Below, one piece after another: positions 9,563 through 17,570 of a stretch of 64,000 bases of DNA. The DNA comes from Hymenobacter gummosus (GTDB lineage Bacteria; Bacteroidota; Bacteroidia; Cytophagales; Hymenobacteraceae). The notes beneath the pieces were generated by a model. The model worked only from the letters and a program-made list of their open reading frames with translations, did not search any database and was not told where the DNA came from. The position numbers and the translations under genes are program-made. The first letter of the stretch is position 1; each line of letters begins with the position of its first letter. Location of the stretch: positions 62,001-126,000 of the forward strand of contig NZ_RXOF01000006.1 in the NCBI RefSeq assembly GCF_003970915.1. The letters are read 5' to 3'.

Positions 9563-10351
9563 ATGAAAACGCTTGGACTCTCCGCCCTCCTCTCCCTCTC
9601 GACGCTGGCTGCCGTGCCCGCTACCGCACAAACTCGCCCGGTAGCCAAACCGGCCGCCAAGCCGGCTGCCACCACCAGCAAAACCACGACTACGGCCAAG
9701 CCCGCCGCCAAACCGGCCACCACGGCCGCCAAACCCGTTGCCAAGCCCGTTGCGGCGCCAGCTGAAGCCGAGGAAACGGCGGCGGCCCCAGCCAAGCCGG
9801 CGGCCAAACCCGCGGCTACCAAAGCCAAGCCGTCCGCTAAGTCTGCCGGCAATGAGTTTGGCGTGGGCAGCATTGCCGCCAACTTGGGTATCGGCTTCGG
9901 GGTGGGCTACGGCTACTACGGTACCCTGAACGCGACGCCGGCCATGAGCCTGTCGGTGGAGCGCGGCTCCATCGAGGGCGTCGGCCCCGGCATTATCGGC
10001 ATCGGGGGCCTAGTGGGCTACAAAGGCTACAGCTACAAGTACGGCAACGGCTACAAGTCCACCTGGAACAACATCCTGGTATCCGTACGCGGCACCTACC
10101 ACTACAACATCCTCGAAAATCCCAAGCTGGACACTTACGCCGGCCTGAGCCTGGGCGTGCGGATGCAAAACTGGAAGGATACCTACTACGATAACACCCC
10201 CGGCCTGAGCGGCTACAAGTCGAGCAGCGCCTACCTCACTTCGGGCATCTTCATCGGGGCCCGCTACATGCTGACCGACAATTTCGGCGGCTTTGGCGAG
10301 GTGGGCTACGATATGTCCTACCTGAAAATCGGCCTTACCGCCCGATTCTAA
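9563..10351 (+). CDS. Outer-membrane beta-barrel protein with Ala/Pro/Lys repeat linker
   Basis: The 262-residue protein starts with a signal peptide (MKTLGLSALLSLSTLAAVPATAQ). Residues about 25-95 are a low-complexity tract of PAKPAAK and TTTAKPAAKP units that resembles histone H1 tails. The rest (about 100-262) is a small beta-barrel of alternating, glycine- and tyrosine-rich strands ending FGEVGYDMSYLKIGLTARF, with the terminal Phe usual for outer-membrane barrels. The positively charged linker would lie at the periplasmic end, where it might touch peptidoglycan or DNA; that is inference. An in-frame codon at 9527 is rejected as the start because the signal peptide begins at ATG 9563. Confidence 0.8.
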   Translation: MKTLGLSALLSLSTLAAVPATAQTRPVAKPAAKPAATTSKTTTTAKPAAKPATTAAKPVAKPVAAPAEAEETAAAPAKPAAKPAATKAKPSAKSAGNEFGVGSIAANLGIGFGVGYGYYGTLNATPAMSLSVERGSIEGVGPGIIGIGGLVGYKGYSYKYGNGYKSTWNNILVSVRGTYHYNILENPKLDTYAGLSLGVRMQNWKDTYYDNTPGLSGYKSSSAYLTSGIFIGARYMLTDNFGGFGEVGYDMSYLKIGLTARF

Positions 10352-10404
10352 GCGCTTCGCGCCGCTACCGCCCGTATTTCCTCCCGCCCTCCCCCACCCT
10401 TTTC

Positions 10405-11025
10405 ATGCAAGCCCCGCGCCTTTTTACTGGCTGGGTATTCCTGCTCGTAGCCTTGCTGGGCTGCCGACAGGTGCCGAACACCGGTGCGGCCTCCGCGCCG
10501 GGCCCAGTCCCCAGCTTGCCCGCCGCCAGCAGCCCCGAGGTGCTGGCGCGGGCGGCGCGGGCCCAGCGCGGCGACACGGTGTCCTTGCCCTACGCGGAGC
10601 TGCAGAAATTCCTGCCGCCGCGGATTGAGGGCTTCGTGCGGGAGGGGCAGCCTCAGGGCGAGTCGGTGCAGATGGGCGGCATTAGCTACTCCACCTGCGA
10701 ACAGCGCTACCGCCGCGGCCAGCAGCACCTGAAGGTGCAGGTTGTCGATTACAACGGGGCGCAGGCCTTGTTTGCCGGGGCTACCGCCCTGATGAACGAC
10801 AACATCTGGCAGGAAAGCGACGAACAGCTCATGCGCGGCTGCAACCTGGGCCTACCCGGCGTGCGCGGCTACGAAACCATGCAGAAAATGGAGCACCGCG
10901 CCGCCGTAGCCCTGGGCGTCGGCGACCGGTTCTTCGTCTCCGTCGAATCGACGGGGCAGGACGACACCCGGCTGGTAAAGGCTGTGGCCCAGACGCTGGA
11001 TTTGCACGCCCTGGCGACGTTGTAG
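10405..11025 (+). CDS. Putative lipoprotein, unknown function
   Basis: A 206-residue protein with a signal peptide and lipobox (LVALLGC; the Cys would be lipidated). A short Pro/Ala/Ser-rich linker follows, then a folded domain of about 150 residues with the pieces YAELQKFLPPRIEGF, LKVQVVDYNGAQALF and LGVGDRFFVSVESTG. These resemble a widespread uncharacterised exported family that I cannot name with certainty. It lies 53 bases after the barrel gene and 25 bases before an OmpA-like gene, so the three may be one transcript of envelope proteins. Confidence 0.7.
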   Translation: MQAPRLFTGWVFLLVALLGCRQVPNTGAASAPGPVPSLPAASSPEVLARAARAQRGDTVSLPYAELQKFLPPRIEGFVREGQPQGESVQMGGISYSTCEQRYRRGQQHLKVQVVDYNGAQALFAGATALMNDNIWQESDEQLMRGCNLGLPGVRGYETMQKMEHRAAVALGVGDRFFVSVESTGQDDTRLVKAVAQTLDLHALATL

Positions 11026-11050
11026 TCCGCCTCCTTATTCCGCTACTCCC

Positions 11051-11575
11051 ATGAAATTTCTTTTCCTCTGCGGCAGCCTGCTCTGCCTGCTTCCACTTCG
11101 CAGCCAGGCCCAGTTCGGGCTGCTCAACAGCGCCGTCGACCGGGCCGTGAGCCGGGTAGCCGAGCGCAAAATCAACGAGGCCGTCGACAAGAAAGTGACG
11201 GAAAAAACCGGCGCGTATTACTCGCAGCTGCTCGAAAACGGCCGCGTGGTGTCGCACAGCATGCAGTTTGAGGAAGGCTCAGCCACGCTGCTGGCCGACT
11301 CGCAGCCCTTCGTGAAGGGCATGGCCGATATGCTGCGCCGCAACCCCGACGTGCGCCTGCGCATCGAGGCCCATACGCTACTGACCGGCGACAAAACGGC
11401 CAACCAGAAGCTGGCCCAGCGCCGCGCCGACGCCGTACGCGCTGCCCTCATCGGCCTGGGCATCGATGGCACCCGCCTGTCGGCCAAAGGCATAGGCAGC
11501 GCTCAGCCGCTCTACTCCGAGCCCGACGACGAGTACGCCGCCCTGAACCAGCGCGTGGAGTTCGTCAAGCTCTAG
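11051..11575 (+). CDS. OmpA-family peptidoglycan-binding protein
   Basis: The 174-residue protein has a signal peptide ending RSQAQ, a short helical region with charged repeats, and a C-terminal OmpA/Pal-like domain from about residue 70. The domain shows MQFEEGSATLLADSQPFV, RRNPDVRLRIEAHT, a QRRADAVRAAL helix and LSAKGIGSAQPL, ending in NQRVEFVKL. The family binds diaminopimelate in peptidoglycan. There is no barrel domain and no lipobox, so it is probably a free periplasmic peptidoglycan-binding protein. It starts 25 bases after the preceding lipoprotein gene, consistent with co-transcription. Confidence 0.85.
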   Translation: MKFLFLCGSLLCLLPLRSQAQFGLLNSAVDRAVSRVAERKINEAVDKKVTEKTGAYYSQLLENGRVVSHSMQFEEGSATLLADSQPFVKGMADMLRRNPDVRLRIEAHTLLTGDKTANQKLAQRRADAVRAALIGLGIDGTRLSAKGIGSAQPLYSEPDDEYAALNQRVEFVKL

Positions 11576-11602
11576 CTGCTTCATTGCCCAACCGCTACTG
11601 CC

Positions 11603-11680
11603 ATGAAATCCGCCTTTCTGAGTCGCTGCGCCGGTTTGCTGCTGGCTGCGCTGCTGGGGCTGGCCCTCAGCATTGGTTGA
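11603..11680 (+). CDS. Possible 25-residue membrane peptide or gene remnant
   Basis: An ATG 28 bases after the OmpA-like gene opens a 25-residue frame, MKSAFLSRCAGLLLAALLGL followed by ALSIG and TGA. It is a positively charged start plus one hydrophobic helix, exactly like a signal peptide with nothing behind it. It may be a small membrane peptide or the stump of a lost exported protein. No homologue is recognised. Confidence 0.35.
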   Translation: MKSAFLSRCAGLLLAALLGLALSIG

Positions 11681-11782
11681 CGGCGCCCCGCGGCCCGCTC
11701 AGAGGGCGCATTCCTCCTTATTCCCGACTTTCTTCAGCGCTCAGAGGCGAACGGTGGCTCTGACCCGACAATCTGAAGAAGT

Positions 11783-11815
11783 AAAAAACCCCGGCGCCTT
11801 GCACCGGGGTTTTTT
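11783..11815. terminator. Bidirectional terminator between convergent genes
   Basis: AAAAAACCCCGG (11783-11794) and CCGGGGTTTTTT (11804-11815) are perfect reverse complements around a 9-base loop. The site serves the rightward 9563-11680 group and the leftward gene ending at 11825. Confidence 0.92.
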
Positions 11816-11824
11816 CGTGGGTTC

Positions 11825-12271
11825 TTACTTGAAAAACAGGAAGCCTTTATGGGGCTTTTTGTGCTTGAGGGGCTTGCCGGGCGGGTCGATGCCGGGGGCG
11901 GGGCGCGTCTGCCCGCGCTTCTGCATGTTGGCGTTGCGCTTGTCGCGGAACTCGCGCACTACGAAGCCCCCGGAGGCGCGGTCGTAGGTGCGGGCCGAGG
12001 ACGAGCCGCGGGTGAGGGAGCTGTTGCTGATGCCGGCGCGGGCTTCGAGCACCTCTATCTGCTGGTCGCGCTTCACCTCGTCGGGGTTCATGCTCATGCG
12101 CTGCTGCATGCGGGCCAGCTCCTCGGCCGAAGGCTGCTTGCGCTTCTTGGTCGCGGCCTCGCGCTTGGGCTTGTCGCCGCCGGTGAAGGGGGTGGCAGTC
12201 TGGGCCTGGGTGGCCGTAGTCGTCAGCAGCCCGCCGAATAGCAGAGCCGCAGCGGCAACGTATTGTTTCAT
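11825..12271 (-). CDS. Small secreted basic protein, unknown
   Basis: A 148-residue protein with a signal peptide (MKQYVAAAALLFGGLLTTTA, cleavage near TQAQ). The mature part is rich in Lys and Arg, with TKKRKQPSAEELARMQQRM and DEVKRDQQIEVLEARAG, and a tail of Lys, Pro and His ending HKGFLFFK. It has no recognised domain. Similar small charged exported proteins are common in this bacterial group, but I cannot assign a role. The ATG at 12271 is chosen because it begins the signal peptide. Confidence 0.6.
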   Translation of the reverse strand: MKQYVAAAALLFGGLLTTTATQAQTATPFTGGDKPKREAATKKRKQPSAEELARMQQRMSMNPDEVKRDQQIEVLEARAGISNSSLTRGSSSARTYDRASGGFVVREFRDKRNANMQKRGQTRPAPGIDPPGKPLKHKKPHKGFLFFK

Positions 12272-12472
12272 GGGGGATGAATTGAAGTGCGCGTCGGTGA
12301 ACAAGCAGGGTGGCAACTACGCCGGCGCAACGGGTGGGGCGGGAAGTTAGTTCAAAAGTGGGTGAACTTACCGGCTCCGCTCCGCCAAGGTTACATAAAA
12401 AACCTTACTCCTACAATTTACAGAATTACAACCAATTCCCGACACCACATTAAAGTGTTACCCCAACAGCAA

Positions 12473-12515
12473 GGCCGGCCTTTGCGCTGCCCGGGGCAAG
12501 GCGCATTGGCCGGCC
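12473..12515. terminator. GC-rich stem downstream of mscL
   Basis: GGCCGGCC (12473-12480) pairs with GGCCGGCC (12508-12515). Across a TT/TT mismatch, TGCGC pairs with GCGCA, and an inner TGCCC/GGGCA pair can also form. There is no T-run, so it may stop or stabilise mscL mRNA without being a classical terminator. The rest of 12272-12563 shows no gene. Confidence 0.4.
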
Positions 12516-12563
12516 AAACCGGGCGTTGCAAGTAGGAAGGGTCGAAAAAAGCAGCGGGTAAGA

Positions 12564-12989
12564 TTAGGCGCGGTTGCGCAGCGCGTCGCGGATTTCCATC
12601 AGCAGCGCCTGGTCCTTGGTGGGCCCCGGGTCCACCACGACGACCGGGGCGGCGGGCTTCTTGAAGCGGTTGGCCAGCTTCACCACCCAGAAGATGACGA
12701 AAGCAATGATGAGGAAGTAAATGACGGCGTTGATGAAGTTGCCGTAGTTGACCGTGGCAGCGCCGGCTTCCTTGGCCTTCTCGATGGTTTCGTATTTGTT
12801 GCCATCCAGCGCCAAAAACCAGTTTTTGAAATCGATGCCTCTGGTTGGAATACTCAGGATGGGCATCAGAATGTCATCGGTCAACGACTTGACGATGCTG
12901 CCGAAAGCGGCGCCGATGATAACGCCGATGGCCAGATCGAGCACGTTGCCCTTTGAAATGAACTCCTTGAATTCGGAAACAAAGCCCAT
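12564..12989 (-). CDS. mscL: Large-conductance mechanosensitive channel
   Basis: MscL forms a homopentameric inner-membrane pore that opens under membrane tension and releases solutes during osmotic downshock. The 141-residue protein has the family layout. The N-terminal amphipathic helix MGFVSEFKEFISKGNVLDLA leads into the pore-lining first helix GVIIGAAFGSIVKSLTDDIL with its glycine pattern. A periplasmic loop follows, then the second helix INAVIYFLIIAFVIFWVVKL and a charged C-terminal helix. The ATG at 12989 is chosen because it gives the family's usual start; an upstream extension of this frame would be non-homologous. Confidence 0.95.
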   Translation of the reverse strand: MGFVSEFKEFISKGNVLDLAIGVIIGAAFGSIVKSLTDDILMPILSIPTRGIDFKNWFLALDGNKYETIEKAKEAGAATVNYGNFINAVIYFLIIAFVIFWVVKLANRFKKPAAPVVVVDPGPTKDQALLMEIRDALRNRA

Positions 12990-13216
12990 GGTAATGTGGT
13001 GGTTTGGGGGAGTGAAAACAAGCGTTGGGGCTGAATATATGAAGTCTGCCATTTCAGGCAAGCTTTCAGCCGTGGGGATGCCGGTTGGGCCTCTTGGGTA
13101 CAAATTTGGCCGGCGGTATATTTCTTCCTGCTTATGTTCGACCAACCACGCCGCTGACTGGCCGGACGACCGGCCAGCCTCGCCGAAGCTGCTGGACGGT
13201 GGGTGCGCATTGTCTC

Positions 13217-13224
13217 TATCTTTG
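13217..13224 (+). promoter_or_regulatory. Probable -7 promoter element of the crotonase gene
   Basis: TATCTTTG matches TAnnTTTG. Transcription would start near 13231, about 30 bases before the chosen ATG. This also argues against the upstream in-frame start at 13203. Confidence 0.55.
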
Positions 13225-13259
13225 CCCGCCAAGCAGTATCCGCACATTCCCTCCGAACC

Positions 13260-14048
13260 ATGCTACCAACCCTCGAAAACCTGGCCCTGGACCTGGCCGA
13301 AAACGGCATTCTGACCATTACCCTGAACCGTCCCAGCAAGCTCAACGCCCTCAACGCGGCGACCATTGAGGAGCTGGGCCAGACCATGCAGCTGGCCCTG
13401 GATAACCCGCAAGTGCACGGCATCATCCTCACCGGGGCGGGCGACAAGGCCTTTGTGGCCGGGGCCGATATTTCGGAGCTGGCGGCGCTGGACGAAAACC
13501 GGGGCCGCCGGGCGGCCGAGCGCGGGCAGGAAGTCTTCTGCACGATTGAGGAAAGCACCAAGCCGGTTATTGCGGCCGTCAACGGCTTTGCCCTGGGCGG
13601 CGGCTGCGAGCTGGCCATGGCCTGCCACTTCCGCGTGGCCGCCGACAACGCCCGCTTCGGCCAGCCCGAGGTGAACCTGGGCCTGATTCCGGGCTACGGC
13701 GGCACCCAGCGCCTGACGCAGCTGGTGGGCAAGGGCAAAGCCCTGGAGCTGCTGATGACGGCCGATTTGGTGAAGGCCGACGAGGCTCTGCGCCTGGGCC
13801 TGGTCAACCACGTGGTGCCCCAGGCCGAGCTGCTCGACTTCACCCGCGCCCTGCTCAGCCGCATCCTCACCAAGGCCCCGCTGGCCGTGGGCCTGGTTAT
13901 CGACAGCGTCAACGCCTATTTCGACAAGGAGCGCAACGGCTACCAGGCCGAGGCCAACGCCTTCGCCCGCTGCTTTGCCTCCGACGACTTCCGCGAAGGC
14001 ACCCAGGCCTTCCTGGAAAAGCGCCCGGCGACGTTTACGGGCCGCTAG
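13260..14048 (+). CDS. Enoyl-CoA hydratase/isomerase family protein
   Basis: A 262-residue crotonase-fold enzyme, probably adding water to 2-enoyl-CoA in fatty-acid or amino-acid breakdown. The oxyanion-hole segments are present: AFVAGADISELAAL and FALGGGCELAM. Both catalytic acids of true hydratases appear, E117 in GGCELAM and E137 in QPEVNLGLIPGYGGTQRL, spaced 20 residues apart as in the rat mitochondrial enzyme. Hydratase activity is therefore more likely than a related crotonase reaction. The natural substrate cannot be read from sequence, and there are no beta-oxidation neighbours. Confidence 0.9.
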   Translation: MLPTLENLALDLAENGILTITLNRPSKLNALNAATIEELGQTMQLALDNPQVHGIILTGAGDKAFVAGADISELAALDENRGRRAAERGQEVFCTIEESTKPVIAAVNGFALGGGCELAMACHFRVAADNARFGQPEVNLGLIPGYGGTQRLTQLVGKGKALELLMTADLVKADEALRLGLVNHVVPQAELLDFTRALLSRILTKAPLAVGLVIDSVNAYFDKERNGYQAEANAFARCFASDDFREGTQAFLEKRPATFTGR

Positions 14049-14053
14049 GGCGG

Positions 14054-14165
14054 AATTAAAAATTGAGAATTAAAAATTAAAAATGAGCTGGACCATGGGT
14101 GTCCGCCAATTGGGCTTCCAGGCGCGGAAGGTTCATTTTTAATTTTTAATTGATAATTCTTAATT
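14054..14165. repeat. Inverted repeat with 7-nt periodic arms
   Basis: Left arm 14054-14086 and right arm 14133-14165 match at 29 of 33 positions as reverse complements. Each arm is a run of heptamers close to ATTAAAA. The 46-base core is GC-rich. The element fills nearly the whole gap between the crotonase and flippase genes. Confidence 0.85.
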
Positions 14166-14172
14166 GAATTAA

Positions 14173-15681
14173 ATGAGCATAGCCAAGCGTCTGGCTTCCC
14201 AGACCGTCGTGTACGGCGTGAGCAGCATCGTGGGGCGGGTGCTCAACTTCCTGCTGGTGCCGCTCTATACCGGGCGGTTTGCGGCGGCGGCCTACGGCAT
14301 CGTGACGGGGCTGTACGCCTACGTGTCGTTTCTGAACGTGCTGTTTACCTACGGCATGGAAACGGCGTATTTCCGCTTCGCCAACCGCGCCGGCACCGAC
14401 CGCCAGGACCTCTACAACCGGGTGCTGACGCTCATTATCCTCAGCAGCGTGGTGCTGACGGCGTTGCTGTCGGCACTGGCCGGGCCGCTGCTGAGCCTGA
14501 TTGACTTGCCGCCCGGCAACGAGCGGTACGCCATCTGGATTGCCCTGATTCTGGGCCTCGACGCGGTGGCGGCCATTCCGTTTGCCCGGCTGCGGCTGGA
14601 AAACAAAGCCGTCAAGTTTGCCAGCATCCGGTTGGCAAACATCCTGCTCTACGTCGCGCTGAACCTGTTCTTCATCGTGCTCTGCCCCGACGTGCTGGCT
14701 GGCAAGTACCTGACCGGGCTGCAGCCGCTGGTGCAGCGCGTGTACGACCCGACGCTGGGCGTGGGCTACGTGTTCTTGTCGAACCTGGCGGCCAGCGCTT
14801 TTACGCTGCTGCTGCTGGGCCGGGAGCTGCTGGATTTCCGCCCGCGCCTGAACCTGGAGCCGCTGCGGCCGCTGTGGCAGTACGCCTACCCCATTATGCT
14901 GATGGGGTTGGCGGGCATGGTCAACGAGACGCTGGACCGTATTCTGCTGCCGAAGTGGCTGCCCGAGGGCTTCTACCCCGGCCGCAGCAACCTAGCGGCG
15001 GTGGGCATCTACGGGGCCTGCTACAAGCTCAGCATCCTGATGAGCCTGGTCATTCAGGCCTTCCGCTACGCCGCCGAGCCGTTCTTCTTCGCCCAAAGCG
15101 GCGAGAAAAACTCGCCCCGCACCTTCGCGCTGGTGCTGAAGTGGTTTACCCTGTGCTGCGCCGTGCTGTTCGTGGGCGTGAGCTTGAACCTGGACTGGAT
15201 TGCTCCGCTGTTTCTGAAGCGGCCGGAGTACCTGGAGGGGCTGCCGGTGGTGCCGGTGCTGCTGCTGGCCAACCTGTTTCTGGGCGTGTACTACAACCTC
15301 TCGGTGTGGTTCAAGCTCACCGACAAGACCTACTTCGGCACCTATATCAGCTTCGGCGGGGCGGTGCTGACCATTGCCCTGAACTTTCTGCTCATTCCGG
15401 TGCTGGGCTACATGGGCTCGGCCATTGCCACGCTGGTGTGCTACGCCCTGATGGCCGCGGTATGCTGGGCGCTGGGCAACCAACACTTCCCCGTACCCTA
15501 CCCCGTAGGCCGGCTGCTGGCCTGGCTGGCCGCCGCCGTAGCCTTAGTAACCCTGGGCCGCTGGCTGCCCTCCATGGGTCAGTGGACCGACTACGCCCTG
15601 CACCTGGGCCTGACGTTGGCTTTCATAGCCGCTATCTGGCTGGTGGAACGGCCCGCGCGGGCTTTCCGCGCCGCCGCCTAG
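14173..15681 (+). CDS. Polysaccharide flippase (MATE/MOP superfamily)
   Basis: A 502-residue inner-membrane protein with about 12-14 hydrophobic helices. It starts [20 protein letters not shown], which is typical of lipid-linked oligosaccharide flippases of the Wzx/MVF type, and has the internal motifs [20 protein letters not shown] and [21 protein letters not shown]. The family moves lipid-linked glycans from the cytoplasmic to the periplasmic face. Together with dut and the nucleotidyltransferase that follow, it heads a run of envelope genes. It starts just after the AT-rich palindrome, with no separate promoter visible. Confidence 0.88.
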   Translation: MSIAKRLASQTVVYGVSSIVGRVLNFLLVPLYTGRFAAAAYGIVTGLYAYVSFLNVLFTYGMETAYFRFANRAGTDRQDLYNRVLTLIILSSVVLTALLSALAGPLLSLIDLPPGNERYAIWIALILGLDAVAAIPFARLRLENKAVKFASIRLANILLYVALNLFFIVLCPDVLAGKYLTGLQPLVQRVYDPTLGVGYVFLSNLAASAFTLLLLGRELLDFRPRLNLEPLRPLWQYAYPIMLMGLAGMVNETLDRILLPKWLPEGFYPGRSNLAAVGIYGACYKLSILMSLVIQAFRYAAEPFFFAQSGEKNSPRTFALVLKWFTLCCAVLFVGVSLNLDWIAPLFLKRPEYLEGLPVVPVLLLANLFLGVYYNLSVWFKLTDKTYFGTYISFGGAVLTIALNFLLIPVLGYMGSAIATLVCYALMAAVCWALGNQHFPVPYPVGRLLAWLAAAVALVTLGRWLPSMGQWTDYALHLGLTLAFIAAIWLVERPARAFRAAA

Positions 15682-15710
15682 CCTTTTCTTCCCCGAATCA
15701 TCCGACCCCT

Positions 15711-16145
15711 ATGCAAGTCGCCGTCATCAACCGCTCCCACCACCCGCTGCCCGCCTACCAGACCGAGCACGCCGCCGGCCTCGACGTGCGGGCCAACCTC
15801 GACGCGGCCGTCACGCTGGCCCCGCTGGAGCGCGCCCTCATCCCAACGGGCCTGTACCTGGAAATTCCGCCCGGCTACGAGGCTCAGGTGCGCCCCCGCA
15901 GCGGCCTGGCCTACAAGCACGGCATCGGCATCGTCAACAGCCCCGGCACCATCGACGCCGACTACCGAGGCGAGGTGAAGGTGCTGCTGGTGAATCTGTC
16001 GAATGAGCCCTTCGTGGTGCAGGACGGGGAGCGGATTGCCCAGCTCGTCTTCGCCCGCCACGAGACGGTGCAGTGGCAGCAGGTGGCCGAGCTGAGCGAA
16101 ACCGGCCGCGGCGCCGGCGGCTACGGCAGCACGGGCACAAGGTAG
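15711..16145 (+). CDS. dut: Deoxyuridine 5'-triphosphate nucleotidohydrolase
   Basis: This homotrimeric dUTPase converts dUTP to dUMP and pyrophosphate, keeping uracil out of DNA and feeding dTMP synthesis. All five family motifs are present in its 144 residues: [37 protein letters not shown] and the P-loop-like C-terminal [10 protein letters not shown]. The ATG at 15711 gives the standard length and lies 29 bases after the flippase stop. A longer upstream frame here is only the antisense-like shadow of the flippase. Confidence 0.97.
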   Translation: MQVAVINRSHHPLPAYQTEHAAGLDVRANLDAAVTLAPLERALIPTGLYLEIPPGYEAQVRPRSGLAYKHGIGIVNSPGTIDADYRGEVKVLLVNLSNEPFVVQDGERIAQLVFARHETVQWQQVAELSETGRGAGGYGSTGTR

Positions 16146-16160
16146 GGTATGAGGGCGTGG

Positions 16161-16306
16161 GGGTAGGAGTTTAGGAGTTAAATGGTTTTGAGTTTAGGAA
16201 AGAGTTTCAGGGCAAGCAGGAGGGTACATGACGTGCGGCCCGGTGCCCGGCCGTAACTCGTTGCTGCATAGAAAGCCCGCCAAAATCAACTCCTACCCTC
16301 CTACCC
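16161..16306. repeat. Inverted repeat with roughly 8-nt periodic arms
   Basis: The arms 16161-16179 and 16288-16306 match at 17 of 19 positions as reverse complements, and weaker pairing continues outward (25 of 30 overall). The arms are built from GGAGTTTA/GGTAGGAG-like units. The core of about 108 bases has no open frame of interest. Confidence 0.75.
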
Positions 16307-16356
16307 GCACACCCTCCTACACTTCAAAACCCCTATCCTTCTGCGGTCCAAAAAAT

Positions 16357-16392
16357 TCTGCGAAATCAGTAAAATCCGTTAACTCTGCGCCG
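16357..16392. repeat. Four degenerate 9-nt tandem repeats
   Basis: Four consecutive 9-mers, TCTGCGAAA, TCAGTAAAA, TCCGTTAAC and TCTGCGCCG, lie between the palindrome and the nucleotidyltransferase gene. They share TCnG and an A-rich end. No promoter was fixed in this spacer. Confidence 0.5.
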
Positions 16393-16463
16393 CAACTTTG
16401 CGCAGCGGTTGGCCTTGCGCCTACGTATACGCCCCCAAAACCAAATTTTCCCAAATCACCCGT

Positions 16464-17474
16464 ATGAAAATCATCGTCCCGATGGCCGGCATGGGCAAGC
16501 GCATGCGCCCGCACACGCTCACCGTACCCAAGCCGCTGATTCCCATTGCCGGGAAGCCCATCGTGCAGCGCCTCGTTGAAGATATTGCCAAGGTGGTCGG
16601 CGAGCCGGTGTCGGAAGTGGCCTTTATCGTCGGCCGCTTCGGCAAGGAAGTCGAGCAGAGCCTGGTCAAAATTGCCGAATCGGTAGGCGCCCAGGGCACT
16701 ATTCATTACCAGGACGAGCCGCTGGGCACCGCCCACGCCATTCTGGCCGCTCAAAGCGCGCTGACCGGCCCGGTGGTCGTGGCCTTCGCCGATACCCTGT
16801 TCAAAGCCGATTTCACCCTCGACACCTCCGCCGACGGCACCATCTGGGTGCAGCGCGTGGACGACCCGCGCCCCTTCGGCGTGGTGAAGCTGAACGAGGA
16901 AGGCCAGATTACGGAGCTGATTGAGAAGCCCCAGGAGTTCGTGTCGGACCTCGCCATTATCGGCATCTACTACTTCCGCGACGGGGAATACCTCAAGCGC
17001 GAACTGCAGTACCTGCTCGACAACGACATCAAGGACAAAGGCGAGTACCAGCTCACCAATGCCCTGGAAAACATGAAAAACCAGGGCGCCAAGTTTATCC
17101 CGGGCCGCGTGACCGAGTGGCTGGACTGCGGCAACAAGGACGCCACCGTGTACACCAACCAGCGCTACCTGGAGTACCTGCAGGAAGCCGGTGAGGACAC
17201 CGTGTCGAAATCGGCCAAGCTGACCAACTCCATCATCGTGCCGCCGGTGTACATCGGCGAGAACGTGACCCTGGAAAACAGCATCATCGGCCCGCACGTG
17301 TCGGTGGGCGACGGCTCCACAGTGAAGCACTCGGTGGTGGCCAACAGCATCATTCAGAAGTCGGCCACGGTCACCAACGCCAACGTCACGAACTCCATGA
17401 TTGGCTCGCACGCCAGCTTTACCGGCACGCCGTCCGATCTGAGCGTGGGCGATTATAACGCCTTGAAACTGTAG
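16464..17474 (+). CDS. Sugar-phosphate nucleotidyltransferase
   Basis: A 336-residue enzyme that couples a sugar 1-phosphate to an NTP. The N-terminal nucleotidyltransferase signature is IIVPMAGMGKRMRPHTLT followed by PKPLIPIAGKP. The region YQDEPLGTAHAI is the nucleotide/sugar pocket, FADTLF occupies the usual metal-binding aspartate site, and EKPQEF matches the conserved Glu-Lys-Pro. From about residue 255, hexapeptide-like turns (NSIIVPPVYIGENVTLENSI) form a short left-handed beta-helix. The overall form is like glucose-1-phosphate thymidylyl- or uridylyltransferases. The substrate is undetermined. ATG 16464 begins the conserved core. Confidence 0.9.
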   Translation: MKIIVPMAGMGKRMRPHTLTVPKPLIPIAGKPIVQRLVEDIAKVVGEPVSEVAFIVGRFGKEVEQSLVKIAESVGAQGTIHYQDEPLGTAHAILAAQSALTGPVVVAFADTLFKADFTLDTSADGTIWVQRVDDPRPFGVVKLNEEGQITELIEKPQEFVSDLAIIGIYYFRDGEYLKRELQYLLDNDIKDKGEYQLTNALENMKNQGAKFIPGRVTEWLDCGNKDATVYTNQRYLEYLQEAGEDTVSKSAKLTNSIIVPPVYIGENVTLENSIIGPHVSVGDGSTVKHSVVANSIIQKSATVTNANVTNSMIGSHASFTGTPSDLSVGDYNALKL

Positions 17475-17570
17475 GGCGCAAAGGGTGGTTTCAGGGTTAT
17501 GCCGTATCTTTTGTTCGGATGCGGCTGCCGCCTGATGCCACCCTTTTTCTTTCCGCCGCGTCTTGTCCGT

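Noticed and set aside
14054-14165. Attachment site or insertion sequence ends
   Set aside because: The arms are periodic repeats and no transposase or target duplication lies next to them.
14874-15710. Long N-terminal extension of dut
   Set aside because: The frame runs through the flippase gene out of phase and has no family likeness; dUTPase begins at 15711.
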